Source of the DNA: Falsiroseomonas stagni DSM 19981
Lineage (GTDB): Bacteria; Pseudomonadota; Alphaproteobacteria; Acetobacterales; Acetobacteraceae
NCBI RefSeq assembly: GCF_900114315.1
Contig: NZ_FOSQ01000002.1
Coordinates: 496,001-560,000 of the forward strand
DNA length: 64,000 bases
Reading direction: 5' to 3'
Positions 12,474 to 20,258 of the stretch are shown here, one piece after another. Positions within the stretch are counted from its first letter, which is position 1. The number at the start of each line of letters is the position of its first letter. The position numbers were made by a program, and so were the translations under genes. Under the pieces are notes generated by a model. The model was not told where the DNA came from. It searched no databases and saw only the letters and a program-made list of their open reading frames with translations.

Positions 12474-12504
12474 CGTTTTTCCGGGACGCAGGAGGGCCAC
12501 CGCC

Positions 12505-13029
12505 ATGCCGACATCGAGACGCGGGGACGCACCCCCGGTGGTGTCCTCCGCCCATCTCGCGGCCGGTGCCTCCCCTGCCCTGTCGGAGGTGGAGTTCGGC
12601 CTGATCCTGGCCGGGCACGGCTTCAATCGCTGGATGGTCCGCTGCATGGCGGCGGCGGGACGGCCGGGGATGTCGCCGACCGAGATCCTGATCCTGCACA
12701 CTGTCCGCCACCGCGACCGGCCGAAGCGCCTGGCGGATATCCTTCTGGTGCTGGACATCGAGGATACGCATGTCGCGACCTATGCCATCCGCAAGCTGGA
12801 GGAAGCGGGGCTGGTGGCGACGGGTCGCGCGGGCAAGGAGAAGGTGGTGAGCGCGACCGAGGCCGGAAGCGCGCTCTGCGGTGCCTATGCCGAGGTCCGG
12901 GAAAGGCTGCTGGCGGAGGCGCTGCGCGCATCCGGCCCCTCCGAGGAGCAGCTTTCGGCAGTGGCGCAATTGCTGCGCACCCTGTCCGGCTTCTACGACC
13001 AGGCGGCACGGGCGGCTGCCACCCTCTGA
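12505..13029 (+). CDS. MarR-type winged-helix transcriptional regulator
   Basis: A 174-residue regulator. After a disordered ~25-residue N-terminus it has the MarR dimer/winged-helix layout: SEVEFGLILAGHGFNRWMVRCM, SPTEILILHTV, RPKRLADILLVLDIEDTHVATYAIRKLEEAGLV (recognition helix region) and a wing KEKVVSATEAG. It resembles the predicted MarR-type regulators with a shortened N-terminus found in proteobacteria. A strong ribosome site (AGGAGGG) lies 8 bases before the ATG. It is divergent from the 5-oxoprolinase gene, with a 26-bp palindrome between them, so it most likely senses a metabolite linked to that enzyme and represses both genes. The ligand is not known. Confidence 0.8.
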   Translation: MPTSRRGDAPPVVSSAHLAAGASPALSEVEFGLILAGHGFNRWMVRCMAAAGRPGMSPTEILILHTVRHRDRPKRLADILLVLDIEDTHVATYAIRKLEEAGLVATGRAGKEKVVSATEAGSALCGAYAEVRERLLAEALRASGPSEEQLSAVAQLLRTLSGFYDQAARAAATL

Positions 13030-13102
13030 CAGACCCCGCGCGGAGCCCCTGTGGCAGGGCCGGCAAGCGTGCTAGGACCCGGACCGCATCATCGAGGCCG
13101 GC

Positions 13103-13876
13103 TTGAGCATCTGGGGCAAACTCATCGGCGGCGTGGCCGGCTTCGTCACCGGCGGGCCGCTTGGCGCCGTGGTCGGCGCGGCGCTTGGCCACGCGGCGGA
13201 TAATGGCGTCATGCCGGGGCGGCAGATCGGCCCCGGGGCGGCGGACCTCGCGGCGTTTCTCGGCAACAAGGAAACGCTCTTCGCCATCTCCGTCATCGTG
13301 CTCTCGGCCAAGCTCGCCAAGGCGGATGGGCCGGTGAAGCGGGAGGAGATCGACGCCTTCAAGGCGATGTTCCGCATCCCGCCGGAAAACCTGCGCGAGG
13401 TCGCGCAGATGTTCGACGAGGCCCGCAAGGATTCCGATGGCTGGGAGCCCTTCGCGGAGCGGATGGGGGAGGCCTTCGCCGACAACCGCGCGCTGCTGGA
13501 GGATGTGCTGACGGCGCTGTTCTACATCGCCCGTGCGGATGGGCCGGTGACGAAGGGCGAATTGCCGGTCCTCCAAGGCGTCCACCTGCGCTTCGGCCTG
13601 GATTCCGGCGCCTGGGAACGCGCCAAGGGCGGGGGATCGCCCGGCGGCGCGGCGCAGCGCGCGACGGAGGACAAGGACGCCTACGCCGTGCTCGGCCTGC
13701 CATCGACCGCGACGGATGAGGAAGTGCGCCTGGCCTGGCGGAAGCTGATGCGGGAGAACCACCCGGACGGCCTGGCCGCCCGCGGCGTGCCGCCGGAATT
13801 CGTGGACCGCGCGACGCGCAAGGTGGCGGAGATCAACGCCGCCTGGGACAAGATCAAGCGCCAGCGCGGGTTGTGA
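13103..13876 (+). CDS. djlA: DjlA-like co-chaperone (TerB domain plus J domain)
   Basis: A 257-residue protein with a TTG start. The N-terminus SIWGKLIGGVAGFVTGGPLGAVVGAALGHAAD is a glycine-rich membrane-associated helix as in DjlA. Residues ~45-175 form a TerB-like helical domain (LFAISVIVLSAKLAKADGPVKREEIDAFK and LFYIARADGPVTKGEL). The C-terminus is a J domain (DAYAVLGLPSTATDEEVRLAWRKLMRENHPD) with the HPD motif that stimulates DnaK ATPase. It is followed after 3 bases by the amidase gene. The djlA-amidase-rnpB-mraZ order recurs in alphaproteobacteria, to my knowledge. Confidence 0.9.
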   Translation: MSIWGKLIGGVAGFVTGGPLGAVVGAALGHAADNGVMPGRQIGPGAADLAAFLGNKETLFAISVIVLSAKLAKADGPVKREEIDAFKAMFRIPPENLREVAQMFDEARKDSDGWEPFAERMGEAFADNRALLEDVLTALFYIARADGPVTKGELPVLQGVHLRFGLDSGAWERAKGGGSPGGAAQRATEDKDAYAVLGLPSTATDEEVRLAWRKLMRENHPDGLAARGVPPEFVDRATRKVAEINAAWDKIKRQRGL

Positions 13877-13879
13877 GCC

Positions 13880-14554
13880 ATGCGCATCCGCGACCTGCCG
13901 AGCCCCAACCAGGATGACCGCCCGGCAGGTCAGGCGATCGACATGCTGGTCCTGCACTATACCGGGATGGAAAGCGGCCAGGCCGCGATCGACCGGCTGC
14001 GCGATCCCCTCGCCGCCGTCTCCTCCCATTATGTGGTGGAGGAGGATGGCAGCGTTTTCCGCCTGGTGGAGGAGGAACGCCGCGCCTGGCATGCCGGAAT
14101 CTCCCACTGGCGGGGGGCCAGCGGGCTGAACGGCCGCAGCATCGGGATCGAGATCGTCAATCCCGGCCATGAATTCGGCTACCGCCCCTTCCCCGCCCTG
14201 CAGATGGCCGCGGTCTGCGACCTCTGCCTGGATATCCTGTCGCGGCACCCGATCGCGCCGCGGGACGTGGTGGCGCATTCGGATGTGGCGCCGGACCGCA
14301 AGGAGGATCCGGGGGAGTTGTTCGACTGGCAGGGCTTGGCGGCCAATGGTGTCGGGCTGTGGCCGGCCAACGCCGCGCCGAAGATGAACGGCGAACCGCT
14401 GGAACTGCTGGGCACGATCGGATACCGCACGGACCTGCCGTTGCCCGTGCTGCTGCGCGCCTTCCAGCGGCACTGGCATCCCGCCCGCGTCGATGGGCTG
14501 CTGGATGCAGGCACGCTGCGGCGCCTGCGCGCGGTGGCTGCCGCGGTGGCATGA
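13880..14554 (+). CDS. N-acetylmuramoyl-L-alanine amidase (Amidase_2 family)
   Basis: A 224-residue zinc amidase that cleaves the bond between N-acetylmuramic acid and L-alanine in peptidoglycan or muropeptides. Zinc-ligand contexts are VLHYTGMES near residue 30, DVVAHSDVAPDRKEDPG near residue 135 (His and Asp), and SHYVVEEDGSVFRLVEEERRAWHAG between them. GLNGRSIGIEIVNPGHEFGYRPF is typical of the AmiD/AmpD group. The C-terminal ~60 residues (LLRAFQRHWHPARVDGLLDAGTLRRL) look like a peptidoglycan-binding helical module. There is no obvious signal peptide, so a cytoplasmic recycling role like AmpD is possible. The stop overlaps the next start (ATGA). Confidence 0.9.
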   Translation: MRIRDLPSPNQDDRPAGQAIDMLVLHYTGMESGQAAIDRLRDPLAAVSSHYVVEEDGSVFRLVEEERRAWHAGISHWRGASGLNGRSIGIEIVNPGHEFGYRPFPALQMAAVCDLCLDILSRHPIAPRDVVAHSDVAPDRKEDPGELFDWQGLAANGVGLWPANAAPKMNGEPLELLGTIGYRTDLPLPVLLRAFQRHWHPARVDGLLDAGTLRRLRAVAAAVA

Positions 14555-15099
14555 GCGCGGCGCGCGTCGCCGCGATCCTCGGCGCCAGCGCGCCGCACCG
14601 GGATGCGCTGCAGGCCCTCGCCCTGGCCGGCCCGCGCGGCGCCTGGATCGGCGCCGGCTTCGTCCGCAACGCGGTGTGGGATGCGCTGAGCGGGCGTGCG
14701 CCGGATACCGCGGCGCTTGCCGATATCGATGTCGTGCACTGGGACGATGCCGCACCTGATACCGTGTTCGAGGCCGCGCTCCGCGCCGTCCGGCCGGGGC
14801 TGCCCTGGTCCGTGACGCATCAGGGCGGCATGGCGGGGGCGAATGGCCATGCGCCCTATCGCGACATCGCCGACGCGCTGGTGCATTGGCCGGAAACCGC
14901 CACCGCCGTCGCGGCGCGGCTGGTGGCAGGGCGGGTGGAGGTGCTGGCGCCGCTCGGCCTGGATGACCTGATGGCGCTGGTGGTGCGACCCGGGCCTGCC
15001 CACGCGGCGCAACCTTCGGTGGCGCGGGACCGGTTGCAAAGGAAGGCGTGGCAGCGGCGCTGGCCTGCATTGCGCGTATTCGGCCTGGCGGGCGATTGA
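14551..15099 (+). CDS. Nucleotidyltransferase family protein (NTP_transf_6/DUF925)
   Basis: A 182-residue protein translationally coupled to the amidase. GAGFVRNAVWDALSG followed by LADIDVVHWDD is the GxG...DxD-type motif of the nucleotidyltransferase-like DUF925 family, whose substrate is unknown. HAPYRDIADALVHWPETATAVAARL and the C-terminal region are family-typical. The start at 14551 is set by the ATGA overlap and by the family N-terminus; a longer upstream frame runs antiparallel through the amidase end and is not used. The last bases overlap the predicted rnpB promoter. Confidence 0.78.
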   Translation: MSAARVAAILGASAPHRDALQALALAGPRGAWIGAGFVRNAVWDALSGRAPDTAALADIDVVHWDDAAPDTVFEAALRAVRPGLPWSVTHQGGMAGANGHAPYRDIADALVHWPETATAVAARLVAGRVEVLAPLGLDDLMALVVRPGPAHAAQPSVARDRLQRKAWQRRWPALRVFGLAGD

Positions 15100-15124
15100 C
15101 CGCGGCCTCCAGGGGCGCGATGTG
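15096..15124 (+). promoter_or_regulatory. Probable sigma-70 promoter of rnpB
   Basis: TTGACC at 15096-15101, a 17-bp spacer and GATGTG at 15119-15124. A transcript starting 7 bases later would begin at 15131, exactly the 5' base of the P1 helix of RNase P RNA. The -35 box is good and the -10 box is degenerate, as is common in GC-rich alphaproteobacteria. Confidence 0.5.
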
Positions 15125-15130
15125 GGGGGC

Positions 15131-15562
15131 GGTGCCGGTTGGCTGGGCGACCGCTGGCGTTGGATGCCCCCCGGGGTGGTCCGGCGCTGGAGGAAAGTCC
15201 GGGCTCCACGGGAATACGGTGCCGGTCAACGACCGGCGGGGGTCAAACCCCAGGGAAAGTGCCACAGAAAGCAAACCGCCACGGCGTGGAAACACCCCGC
15301 GGCAAGGGTGAAAGGGTGGGGTAAGAGCCCACCGCATCCACGGCAACGTGGGTGGCATGGTAAACCCCACCGGGAGCAAGGCCGAATAGGGGTGGCCGGC
15401 AGTGCGGCATGGGGTTCGCGCCCCAGGTCGCGGATGCAGGGGCGTTCCCGCCCCGCCGCCCGGGTTGGCCGCGAGAAGCCTGTGGCGACACAGGCTCCAG
15501 AGGAATGGTCGTCCACTGCCTTCGGGCAGGGACAGAACCCGGCTTACAGGCCATCCGGCACC
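15131..15562 (+). ncRNA. rnpB: RNase P RNA (bacterial type A)
   Basis: This is the catalytic RNA that trims the 5' leader from tRNA precursors. Universally conserved pieces are readable in order: GAGGAAAGTCCGGGCTCC (P3/P4 side, ~15192), a GGGGTAAGAGCCCACCGC segment, AGAGGAATGGTCGTCC and the 3' ACAGAACCCGGCTTA motif. The ends pair perfectly: GGTGCCGG (15131-15138) with CCGGCACC (15555-15562) forms P1, which fixes both ends to within a few bases. The length of about 430 nt fits alphaproteobacterial examples. It lies between the nucleotidyltransferase gene and mraZ. Confidence 0.96.
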
Positions 15563-15611
15563 ACTTTTCCCCGTTTTCCACAGGCTGAGGCCGGTCGCTC
15601 AAGGAACAAAT

Positions 15612-15647
15612 TGCGAATCAGTATGACGTATACTGAATTGCATTTTT
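15612..15647 (+). terminator. Probable intrinsic terminator of rnpB
   Basis: A 13-base stem (15612-15624 with 15630-15642; one mismatch and one G-T pair) closes a 5-base loop and runs directly into TTTTT at 15643-15647. It lies 50 bases after the rnpB 3' end and is the only such structure before mraZ. Confidence 0.65.
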
Positions 15648-15807
15648 CTTCTCTCGCGCTGCCGGAGAACTGGTGTCTATAGTGCTGTAAATGCTAACTT
15701 TTCACTCCGCTGTTTAGAGTTTGCTAACGGTAATTCCTCTTGTCGTCCCAGGAAAACCCGTGCTATCCCAAGCCATCCCGTGAGGGACCCGGCTCGGGGG
15801 GGCATTG
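15648..15807 (+). other. rnpB-mraZ intergenic region
   Basis: No gene is evident between the rnpB terminator and the MraZ boxes. The stretch around 15650-15740 is clearly more AT-rich than its surroundings (for example AGTGCTGTAAATGCTAACTT), as expected for the promoter of the division and cell-wall cluster. I could not choose a single -35/-10 pair with confidence. Confidence 0.35.
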
Positions 15808-15831
15808 TGGGTCTCAAGGGGGATGGTCGGG
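15808..15831 (+). promoter_or_regulatory. MraZ-binding boxes upstream of mraZ
   Basis: Three NGGG elements recur at exact 10-bp spacing: TGGG (15808-15811), GGGG (15818-15821) and CGGG (15828-15831). MraZ is known to bind direct TGGGN repeats at one-helical-turn spacing in its own promoter region and thereby autoregulate the dcw operon. The array ends 87 bases before the mraZ start. The first box matches the known core; the others are degenerate. Confidence 0.55.
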
Positions 15832-15918
15832 CGAGCCGGCGGGGTCGGGGGGCCTCGCCGGCCGCTGAGCGGGGGACGGCGGCCGGCAGGCTGCCGATGG
15901 GGGCAGCAGCATAGCGCG

Positions 15919-16395
15919 ATGACCCAGTTCGTGGGCACGCATTTCGGAAAGCGGGACTCCAAAGGCCGCATTTCCGTGCCCGCGCCCTTCCGCGCCGAGC
16001 TGGAGGCTGCCGCCACCAACCAGCTCGTCTTTCGCGTCTCCCATCAACATCCCTGCATCGAGGCCCGAAGCCGCGCCGTGTTCCAGCAAATGCTCGACAG
16101 CATCCTGCGCCTCGACCACTTCTCGGAGGAGCGCGAGGCCCTGGAAGCCGGCATCGTCGCCGACAGCATGATGCTGCGCATCGATGGCGAAGGCCGCCTG
16201 GTGCTGCCCGAGGACATGGTCGAGGAGGTCGGGCTGAAGGGCGAGATCGCCTTCCTCGGCAAGGGCGATCGCTTCGAGGTCTGGGACGCCGAAGCGGCGC
16301 GGGCGCATGTCGCCGCGGCGAAGGCGCTGGTGCGCGAACGTCGCCTCACGATTGCTGCGACACCCCTCAACACGAATCCGAAGGCCGTGCCATGA
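15919..16395 (+). CDS. mraZ: Transcriptional regulator MraZ
   Basis: A 158-residue protein with two tandem SpoVT/AbrB-like MraZ domains: [17 protein letters not shown] at the N-terminus and [39 protein letters not shown] at ~90-125. It forms rings that bind repeats upstream of its own gene and represses the dcw cluster. The ATG at 15919 is chosen because the conserved MxxFxGTH start (MTQFVGTHF) begins there; upstream in-frame sequence is low-complexity. It is the first gene of the cluster, and its stop overlaps rsmH (ATGA). Confidence 0.95.
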   Translation: MTQFVGTHFGKRDSKGRISVPAPFRAELEAAATNQLVFRVSHQHPCIEARSRAVFQQMLDSILRLDHFSEEREALEAGIVADSMMLRIDGEGRLVLPEDMVEEVGLKGEIAFLGKGDRFEVWDAEAARAHVAAAKALVRERRLTIAATPLNTNPKAVP

Positions 16396-17339
16396 CGGGC
16401 CACATTCCTGTCATGCTGGAGGAAGTGCTGGCGACCTTGGCGCCCCGCGCTGGTGCGAACTACCTCGACGCCACCTTTGGTGGCGGCGGCTATGCGCGTG
16501 CGATTCTTGCCGCTGCAAACTGCACTTTGTGGGCGCTGGACCGCGATCCCGATGCCATCGCGCGCGGCGCCGCGCTGGCGGCATCCCATCCCGGCCGGCT
16601 GCATCTGGTGCATGCGCGCTTCGGGGACATGCTGGACGCGATGGCGGCGCGCGGCGTCGAGACATTGGACGGCGTCGTGATGGATCTCGGCGTGTCGTCC
16701 TTCCAGATCGACCAGGCGGAGCGCGGCTTCTCCTTCCGCGCGGACGGGCCGCTCGACATGCGGATGGATCGCAGCGGCCCCTCGGCCGCCGATCTGGTCA
16801 ACACGCTGGATGAGGGCGCGCTGGCCACGATCATCAAGGAATTCGGCGAGGAGCGGCATGCGCGCCGCGTCGCCCGCGCCATCCTGCGCGAACGCGCGGT
16901 GGAGCCCATCACCACGACCGCACGACTGGCGGAGATCGTCCGCTCCGCCGTGCCGCGCGACCCATCCGGAATCGATGGAGCGACGCGGTCCTTCCAGGCG
17001 CTGCGCATCGCGGTGAATGACGAGCTTGGCGAGATCGAGCGCGGGCTGGCGCAGGCGATGGGCATGCTGGCGCCGGGCGGTCGGCTGGTGGTCGTCGCCT
17101 TCCACTCGCTGGAGGACCGGCTGGTCAAGCGCGCCATGGTCGCGGCGGCGGGCCGCGGCGGCCACGCGTCGCGCCACGATCCGGCCTCGCTCCTGCCCCG
17201 CGGGGAGGCGGACTTCACCCTGCTGACGCAGCGCGCCCTGCGGCCGGGTGATGCCGAGACTGCCAGCAACAGCCGGGCGCGTTCCGCGCGCCTGCGTGCC
17301 ATCGAACGTCGCGTCGCGTCGCAGGGAATGCCGTCATGA
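16392..17339 (+). CDS. rsmH: 16S rRNA (cytosine(1402)-N(4))-methyltransferase
   Basis: A 315-residue SAM-dependent methyltransferase (formerly MraW) that methylates N4 of C1402 in the decoding centre of 16S rRNA. Landmarks are [34 protein letters not shown] (SAM-binding glycine loop), [37 protein letters not shown] and the C-terminal [12 protein letters not shown]. Its start overlaps mraZ by 4 bases and its stop overlaps ftsL likewise, so it sits in the cluster as in most bacteria. Confidence 0.97.
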   Translation: MTGHIPVMLEEVLATLAPRAGANYLDATFGGGGYARAILAAANCTLWALDRDPDAIARGAALAASHPGRLHLVHARFGDMLDAMAARGVETLDGVVMDLGVSSFQIDQAERGFSFRADGPLDMRMDRSGPSAADLVNTLDEGALATIIKEFGEERHARRVARAILRERAVEPITTTARLAEIVRSAVPRDPSGIDGATRSFQALRIAVNDELGEIERGLAQAMGMLAPGGRLVVVAFHSLEDRLVKRAMVAAAGRGGHASRHDPASLLPRGEADFTLLTQRALRPGDAETASNSRARSARLRAIERRVASQGMPS

Positions 17340-18205
17340 TCCGGCCCTTCACCTTTGTCTGCTTCGTGGCCTTCGCGGGTGCCGGTGCCTGGCTGTATCA
17401 GGTGAAGCATCACGTCGCGACCTATGACCGCGAATTGCGGGACATCCGGCGGCAGACGGAACAGGCGCGCGACCGCATCTCCATCCTGCGCGCCGAATGG
17501 GCGCTGCTGAACGAACCCGACCGGCTTCGCCAGGTCGCAACGCGCCACCTGCCGCTGGAGCCGATGCAGCCGACGCAATTCGCCCGGCTGGCGGAGATGG
17601 AGCGCCGGCTGCCGCAGGCCGTGGCCTTTGCCGGACCGCCCAACCTGTTCGCGCCGCCCGAAGGCCCGCGCCACGCGGGCAACGTGATGGTCGCGGCAGC
17701 CCAGGTGCCGGCGCCCGCCACCCGGCCGCAGCCCGCCGCCGCGCCGGCCCGCACCGCGCCTGCGCAGGATCCGCGCGCGCCGGAAGCCCCCGCCTTGCAG
17801 GCGCTGGCGGCCACCGTCGCCGCGCAGCGCGCCACCCAGACCGCCGTCCCGCCGCCCGTGCCGCCCCGCCCCGCCCCCCTGCGGGACGTGGCGCCCCGTG
17901 CGCCGTCCCCCACCCTTGCGCAGCTGTCGCCTGGTGTGATCCGCCCGGCCGCCGCCGCACCGGCGCCCGTCACCCCCGCCGCCACGCCGGTTGCCCAGCC
18001 GCGCCCGCCCTCCCCCGCCCCGGCCGAGCCGGTGCGCGTGGCGCGCGCCGCGCCGGCGCCGGCCCCCGCGCCGGCGCCGGCCACCTTCGTCTCCGCCCTG
18101 GGCGGCGGCTCCAGCCTCGGCCGCCCGGCGCTGGCGCCGCCCGTGCCCTTCGGCTCGGCTTCCGCCGCCACGCTGGGCGGCCTCGCGCCCCCGCAGCCGC
18201 GCTGA
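17336..18205 (+). CDS. ftsL: Cell division protein FtsL with long Pro/Ala-rich tail
   Basis: A 289-residue protein in the FtsL position. Residues 1-20 are a short cytoplasmic tip and membrane segment ([17 protein letters not shown]). Residues ~25-75 are the conserved coiled-coil leucine-zipper region ([39 protein letters not shown]), which pairs with FtsB and recruits FtsQ/FtsW/FtsI. The remaining ~190 residues are almost entirely Ala, Pro, Arg and Gln and predicted disordered. Ordinary FtsL proteins are about 100-140 residues, so this is roughly twice the usual length. It overlaps rsmH by 4 bases, and ftsI starts 7 bases after its stop. Confidence 0.85.
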   Translation: MIRPFTFVCFVAFAGAGAWLYQVKHHVATYDRELRDIRRQTEQARDRISILRAEWALLNEPDRLRQVATRHLPLEPMQPTQFARLAEMERRLPQAVAFAGPPNLFAPPEGPRHAGNVMVAAAQVPAPATRPQPAAAPARTAPAQDPRAPEAPALQALAATVAAQRATQTAVPPPVPPRPAPLRDVAPRAPSPTLAQLSPGVIRPAAAAPAPVTPAATPVAQPRPPSPAPAEPVRVARAAPAPAPAPAPATFVSALGGGSSLGRPALAPPVPFGSASAATLGGLAPPQPR

Positions 18206-18212
18206 CCGGCTG

Positions 18213-20258
18213 ATGAACCCCCTTCCCCCGGCCCCGGACGCCGCGCCCATCGGCCGCACCATTGGGCGTGAAGGATCGACGCGCACGGATCTGGTGCGCG
18301 TCCCGCGCCCCGAACTGGCCCGGCGCGCGGTGCTGGAGCGCAGCCGCAAGCGGCTGGTCGTTGCGGCCGGCGGTTTCGGCCTGCTCTTCGCCGTGGTCGG
18401 CTTCCGGCTGGCGGATGCGACGCTGCTGTCCCCGGCGGAGCCCCGCCGCCTTGCCGCCATGGCGCGGCTCGATACCGCGCCGGTCGAGCACCTGCCCGGC
18501 CGCGGCACCATCGCCGACCGCAACGGAGAGATCCTCGCGGTGTCGCTGCCCGTCACCGCGCTCTACGCCAATCCGCAGCAGATCGAGAACCCGGCCGAGG
18601 CCGCGCGCCGGCTGGTGCGCGTGCTGCCGCAGCTGGATGTGGAACGGGTGACGGCGCGCCTGTCGGGCGAACGGCAATTCGCCTACATCGCGCGCGCGCT
18701 GACGCCGCGTGAACAGCAGGCGGTGAACTCGCTCGGCATTCCCGGGCTCTACTTCCAGCAGGCGGAGCGGCGGGTCTATCCGCAGGGACGCTCGGCGGCC
18801 CATATCCTGGGCGGCGTGGACGTCGACGGGAACGGCACCGCGGGTGTCGAGAAGTATTTCGACGAACGCCTGCGCCTGCGCCGCGGCGATCAGCTTCGCC
18901 TCGCGGTGGATGTTCGGGTGCAGCTGGCGCTGCGCGATTCCGTGCAGCGCGCGATCACCGAGTTCAACGGCATCGGCGGCACCGGCATCCTGATGGATGT
19001 GCAGACCGGCGAGGTGCTGGGCATGGTGTCACTGCCCGACTTCGACCTCGCCGAGCCCGCCCGCATCGACAACACGCCGCAATCGCGGGAGGAGCAGGCC
19101 CAGAACCCGCGCTTCAACCGTGCGACCGTCGGGGTCTATGAGCCTGGCTCCACCTTCAAGTTGCTGACCGCGGCCATGGCGCTGGAACTGGGGACGGTGA
19201 ATGTGTGGGGGGGCTACGATGCCTCCCGCCCCATCCGCTACGGGCGCTTCACGATCAACGACTTCCGCGGCAAGAACCGCTGGCTCGCCCTGCCGGAGAT
19301 CCTGGCCTACTCTTCCAACCTGGCGTCCGCCCATATGGCGGCGGCGGTCGGCCCGCCCCGGCACCGGGACTTCATGGTCCGCATGGGCATGGGCAGCCGC
19401 CTGCCGATCGAACTGCCGGAAACGGCGGTTCCGCTGATCCCGACGCCGAATGGCTGGCGGGAGATCAACACCATGACGATCGGCTTCGGCCACGGCATCT
19501 CCGTGACGCCGCTGCATGTCGTGACCGGCGTGGCGGCCATCGCCAATGGCGGCATCCTCCGGGCGCCGACGCTGATGGTGCGCGAACCCGGCGTGCCGGT
19601 CGAAGGGACGCGCGTGTTGAGCGAGCGGACGTCGGACACGATGCGCCGGCTGATGCGGCTGGTCGTGACCGAGGGATCGGGCAAGAGCGCCGACGTGCCG
19701 GGCTATTTCGTCGGCGGCAAGACCGGGACGGCGCAGAAGACCGGTCCGCGCGGCGGCTACCTGGAGAACAAGCGCATCGCCGCCTTCGTCGGCGCCTTCC
19801 CGATGAATGCGCCGCGCTACGCCCTGTATGTGATGGTGGACGAACCGAAGCCGAATGCGCGCAGCCAGGGCTACGCCACGGCGGGCTGGGTGGCGGCACC
19901 GGCCGCGGGCATGGTGGTCCGCCAGGTGGCCCCGATCCTCGGCATGGCGCCGGAGACGGACCGCGCCGCGGAGATCCAGGCCTCGCTCGCCATGCCGATG
20001 CAGCCAGGCCGTCCGCCGGCGGCGGCCCGCCCGGCTGGCGCCCCGCCCGCCGGGGCGGCTCCCGCCCGCCCGGCGCCCGCGACGCAGCCGGCCTCCTCCC
20101 CCACCCCGCAGCCGCCGCCGCCGCGGGCAGCGCCCACCGCGCCGACGGCCGCCGCCCCGGCCCGCGCCGCCGAGGCGACCCGGCCCGGCGGCGAGGCGAA
20201 CCGGCCCGCCGCCGCGCCCCCCGCTGGGCTGCGGGAGGCGAGCCTTGCGCCCCGATGA
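18213..20258 (+). CDS. ftsI: Peptidoglycan transpeptidase FtsI (penicillin-binding protein 3)
   Basis: A 681-residue class B penicillin-binding protein that cross-links septal peptidoglycan. It has one N-terminal membrane segment (about 52-70), a pedestal domain with RGTIADRNGEILAVS, and a transpeptidase domain with all three active-site motifs: S313-T-F-K316, S367-S-N369 and K503-T-G. Beyond residue ~595 an unusual tail of about 85 residues rich in Pro, Ala and Arg follows. The start at 18213 is the first ATG after ftsL (TGATGA context); upstream in-frame sequence belongs to the ftsL tail read out of frame. The 3' end overlaps the start of murE by 14 bases. Confidence 0.95.
   Translation: MNPLPPAPDAAPIGRTIGREGSTRTDLVRVPRPELARRAVLERSRKRLVVAAGGFGLLFAVVGFRLADATLLSPAEPRRLAAMARLDTAPVEHLPGRGTIADRNGEILAVSLPVTALYANPQQIENPAEAARRLVRVLPQLDVERVTARLSGERQFAYIARALTPREQQAVNSLGIPGLYFQQAERRVYPQGRSAAHILGGVDVDGNGTAGVEKYFDERLRLRRGDQLRLAVDVRVQLALRDSVQRAITEFNGIGGTGILMDVQTGEVLGMVSLPDFDLAEPARIDNTPQSREEQAQNPRFNRATVGVYEPGSTFKLLTAAMALELGTVNVWGGYDASRPIRYGRFTINDFRGKNRWLALPEILAYSSNLASAHMAAAVGPPRHRDFMVRMGMGSRLPIELPETAVPLIPTPNGWREINTMTIGFGHGISVTPLHVVTGVAAIANGGILRAPTLMVREPGVPVEGTRVLSERTSDTMRRLMRLVVTEGSGKSADVPGYFVGGKTGTAQKTGPRGGYLENKRIAAFVGAFPMNAPRYALYVMVDEPKPNARSQGYATAGWVAAPAAGMVVRQVAPILGMAPETDRAAEIQASLAMPMQPGRPPAAARPAGAPPAGAAPARPAPATQPASSPTPQPPPPRAAPTAPTAAAPARAAEATRPGGEANRPAAAPPAGLREASLAPR

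Noticed and set aside
12623-15379. A 918-codon leftward open frame across MarR, djlA, amidase and rnpB
   Set aside because: It runs opposite four well-supported genes and through RNase P RNA, and its translation is low-complexity Arg/Pro/Ala.
15122-15682. A 186-codon rightward frame over rnpB
   Set aside because: The region has all conserved RNase P RNA elements and end pairing; the frame is a by-product of the RNA sequence.
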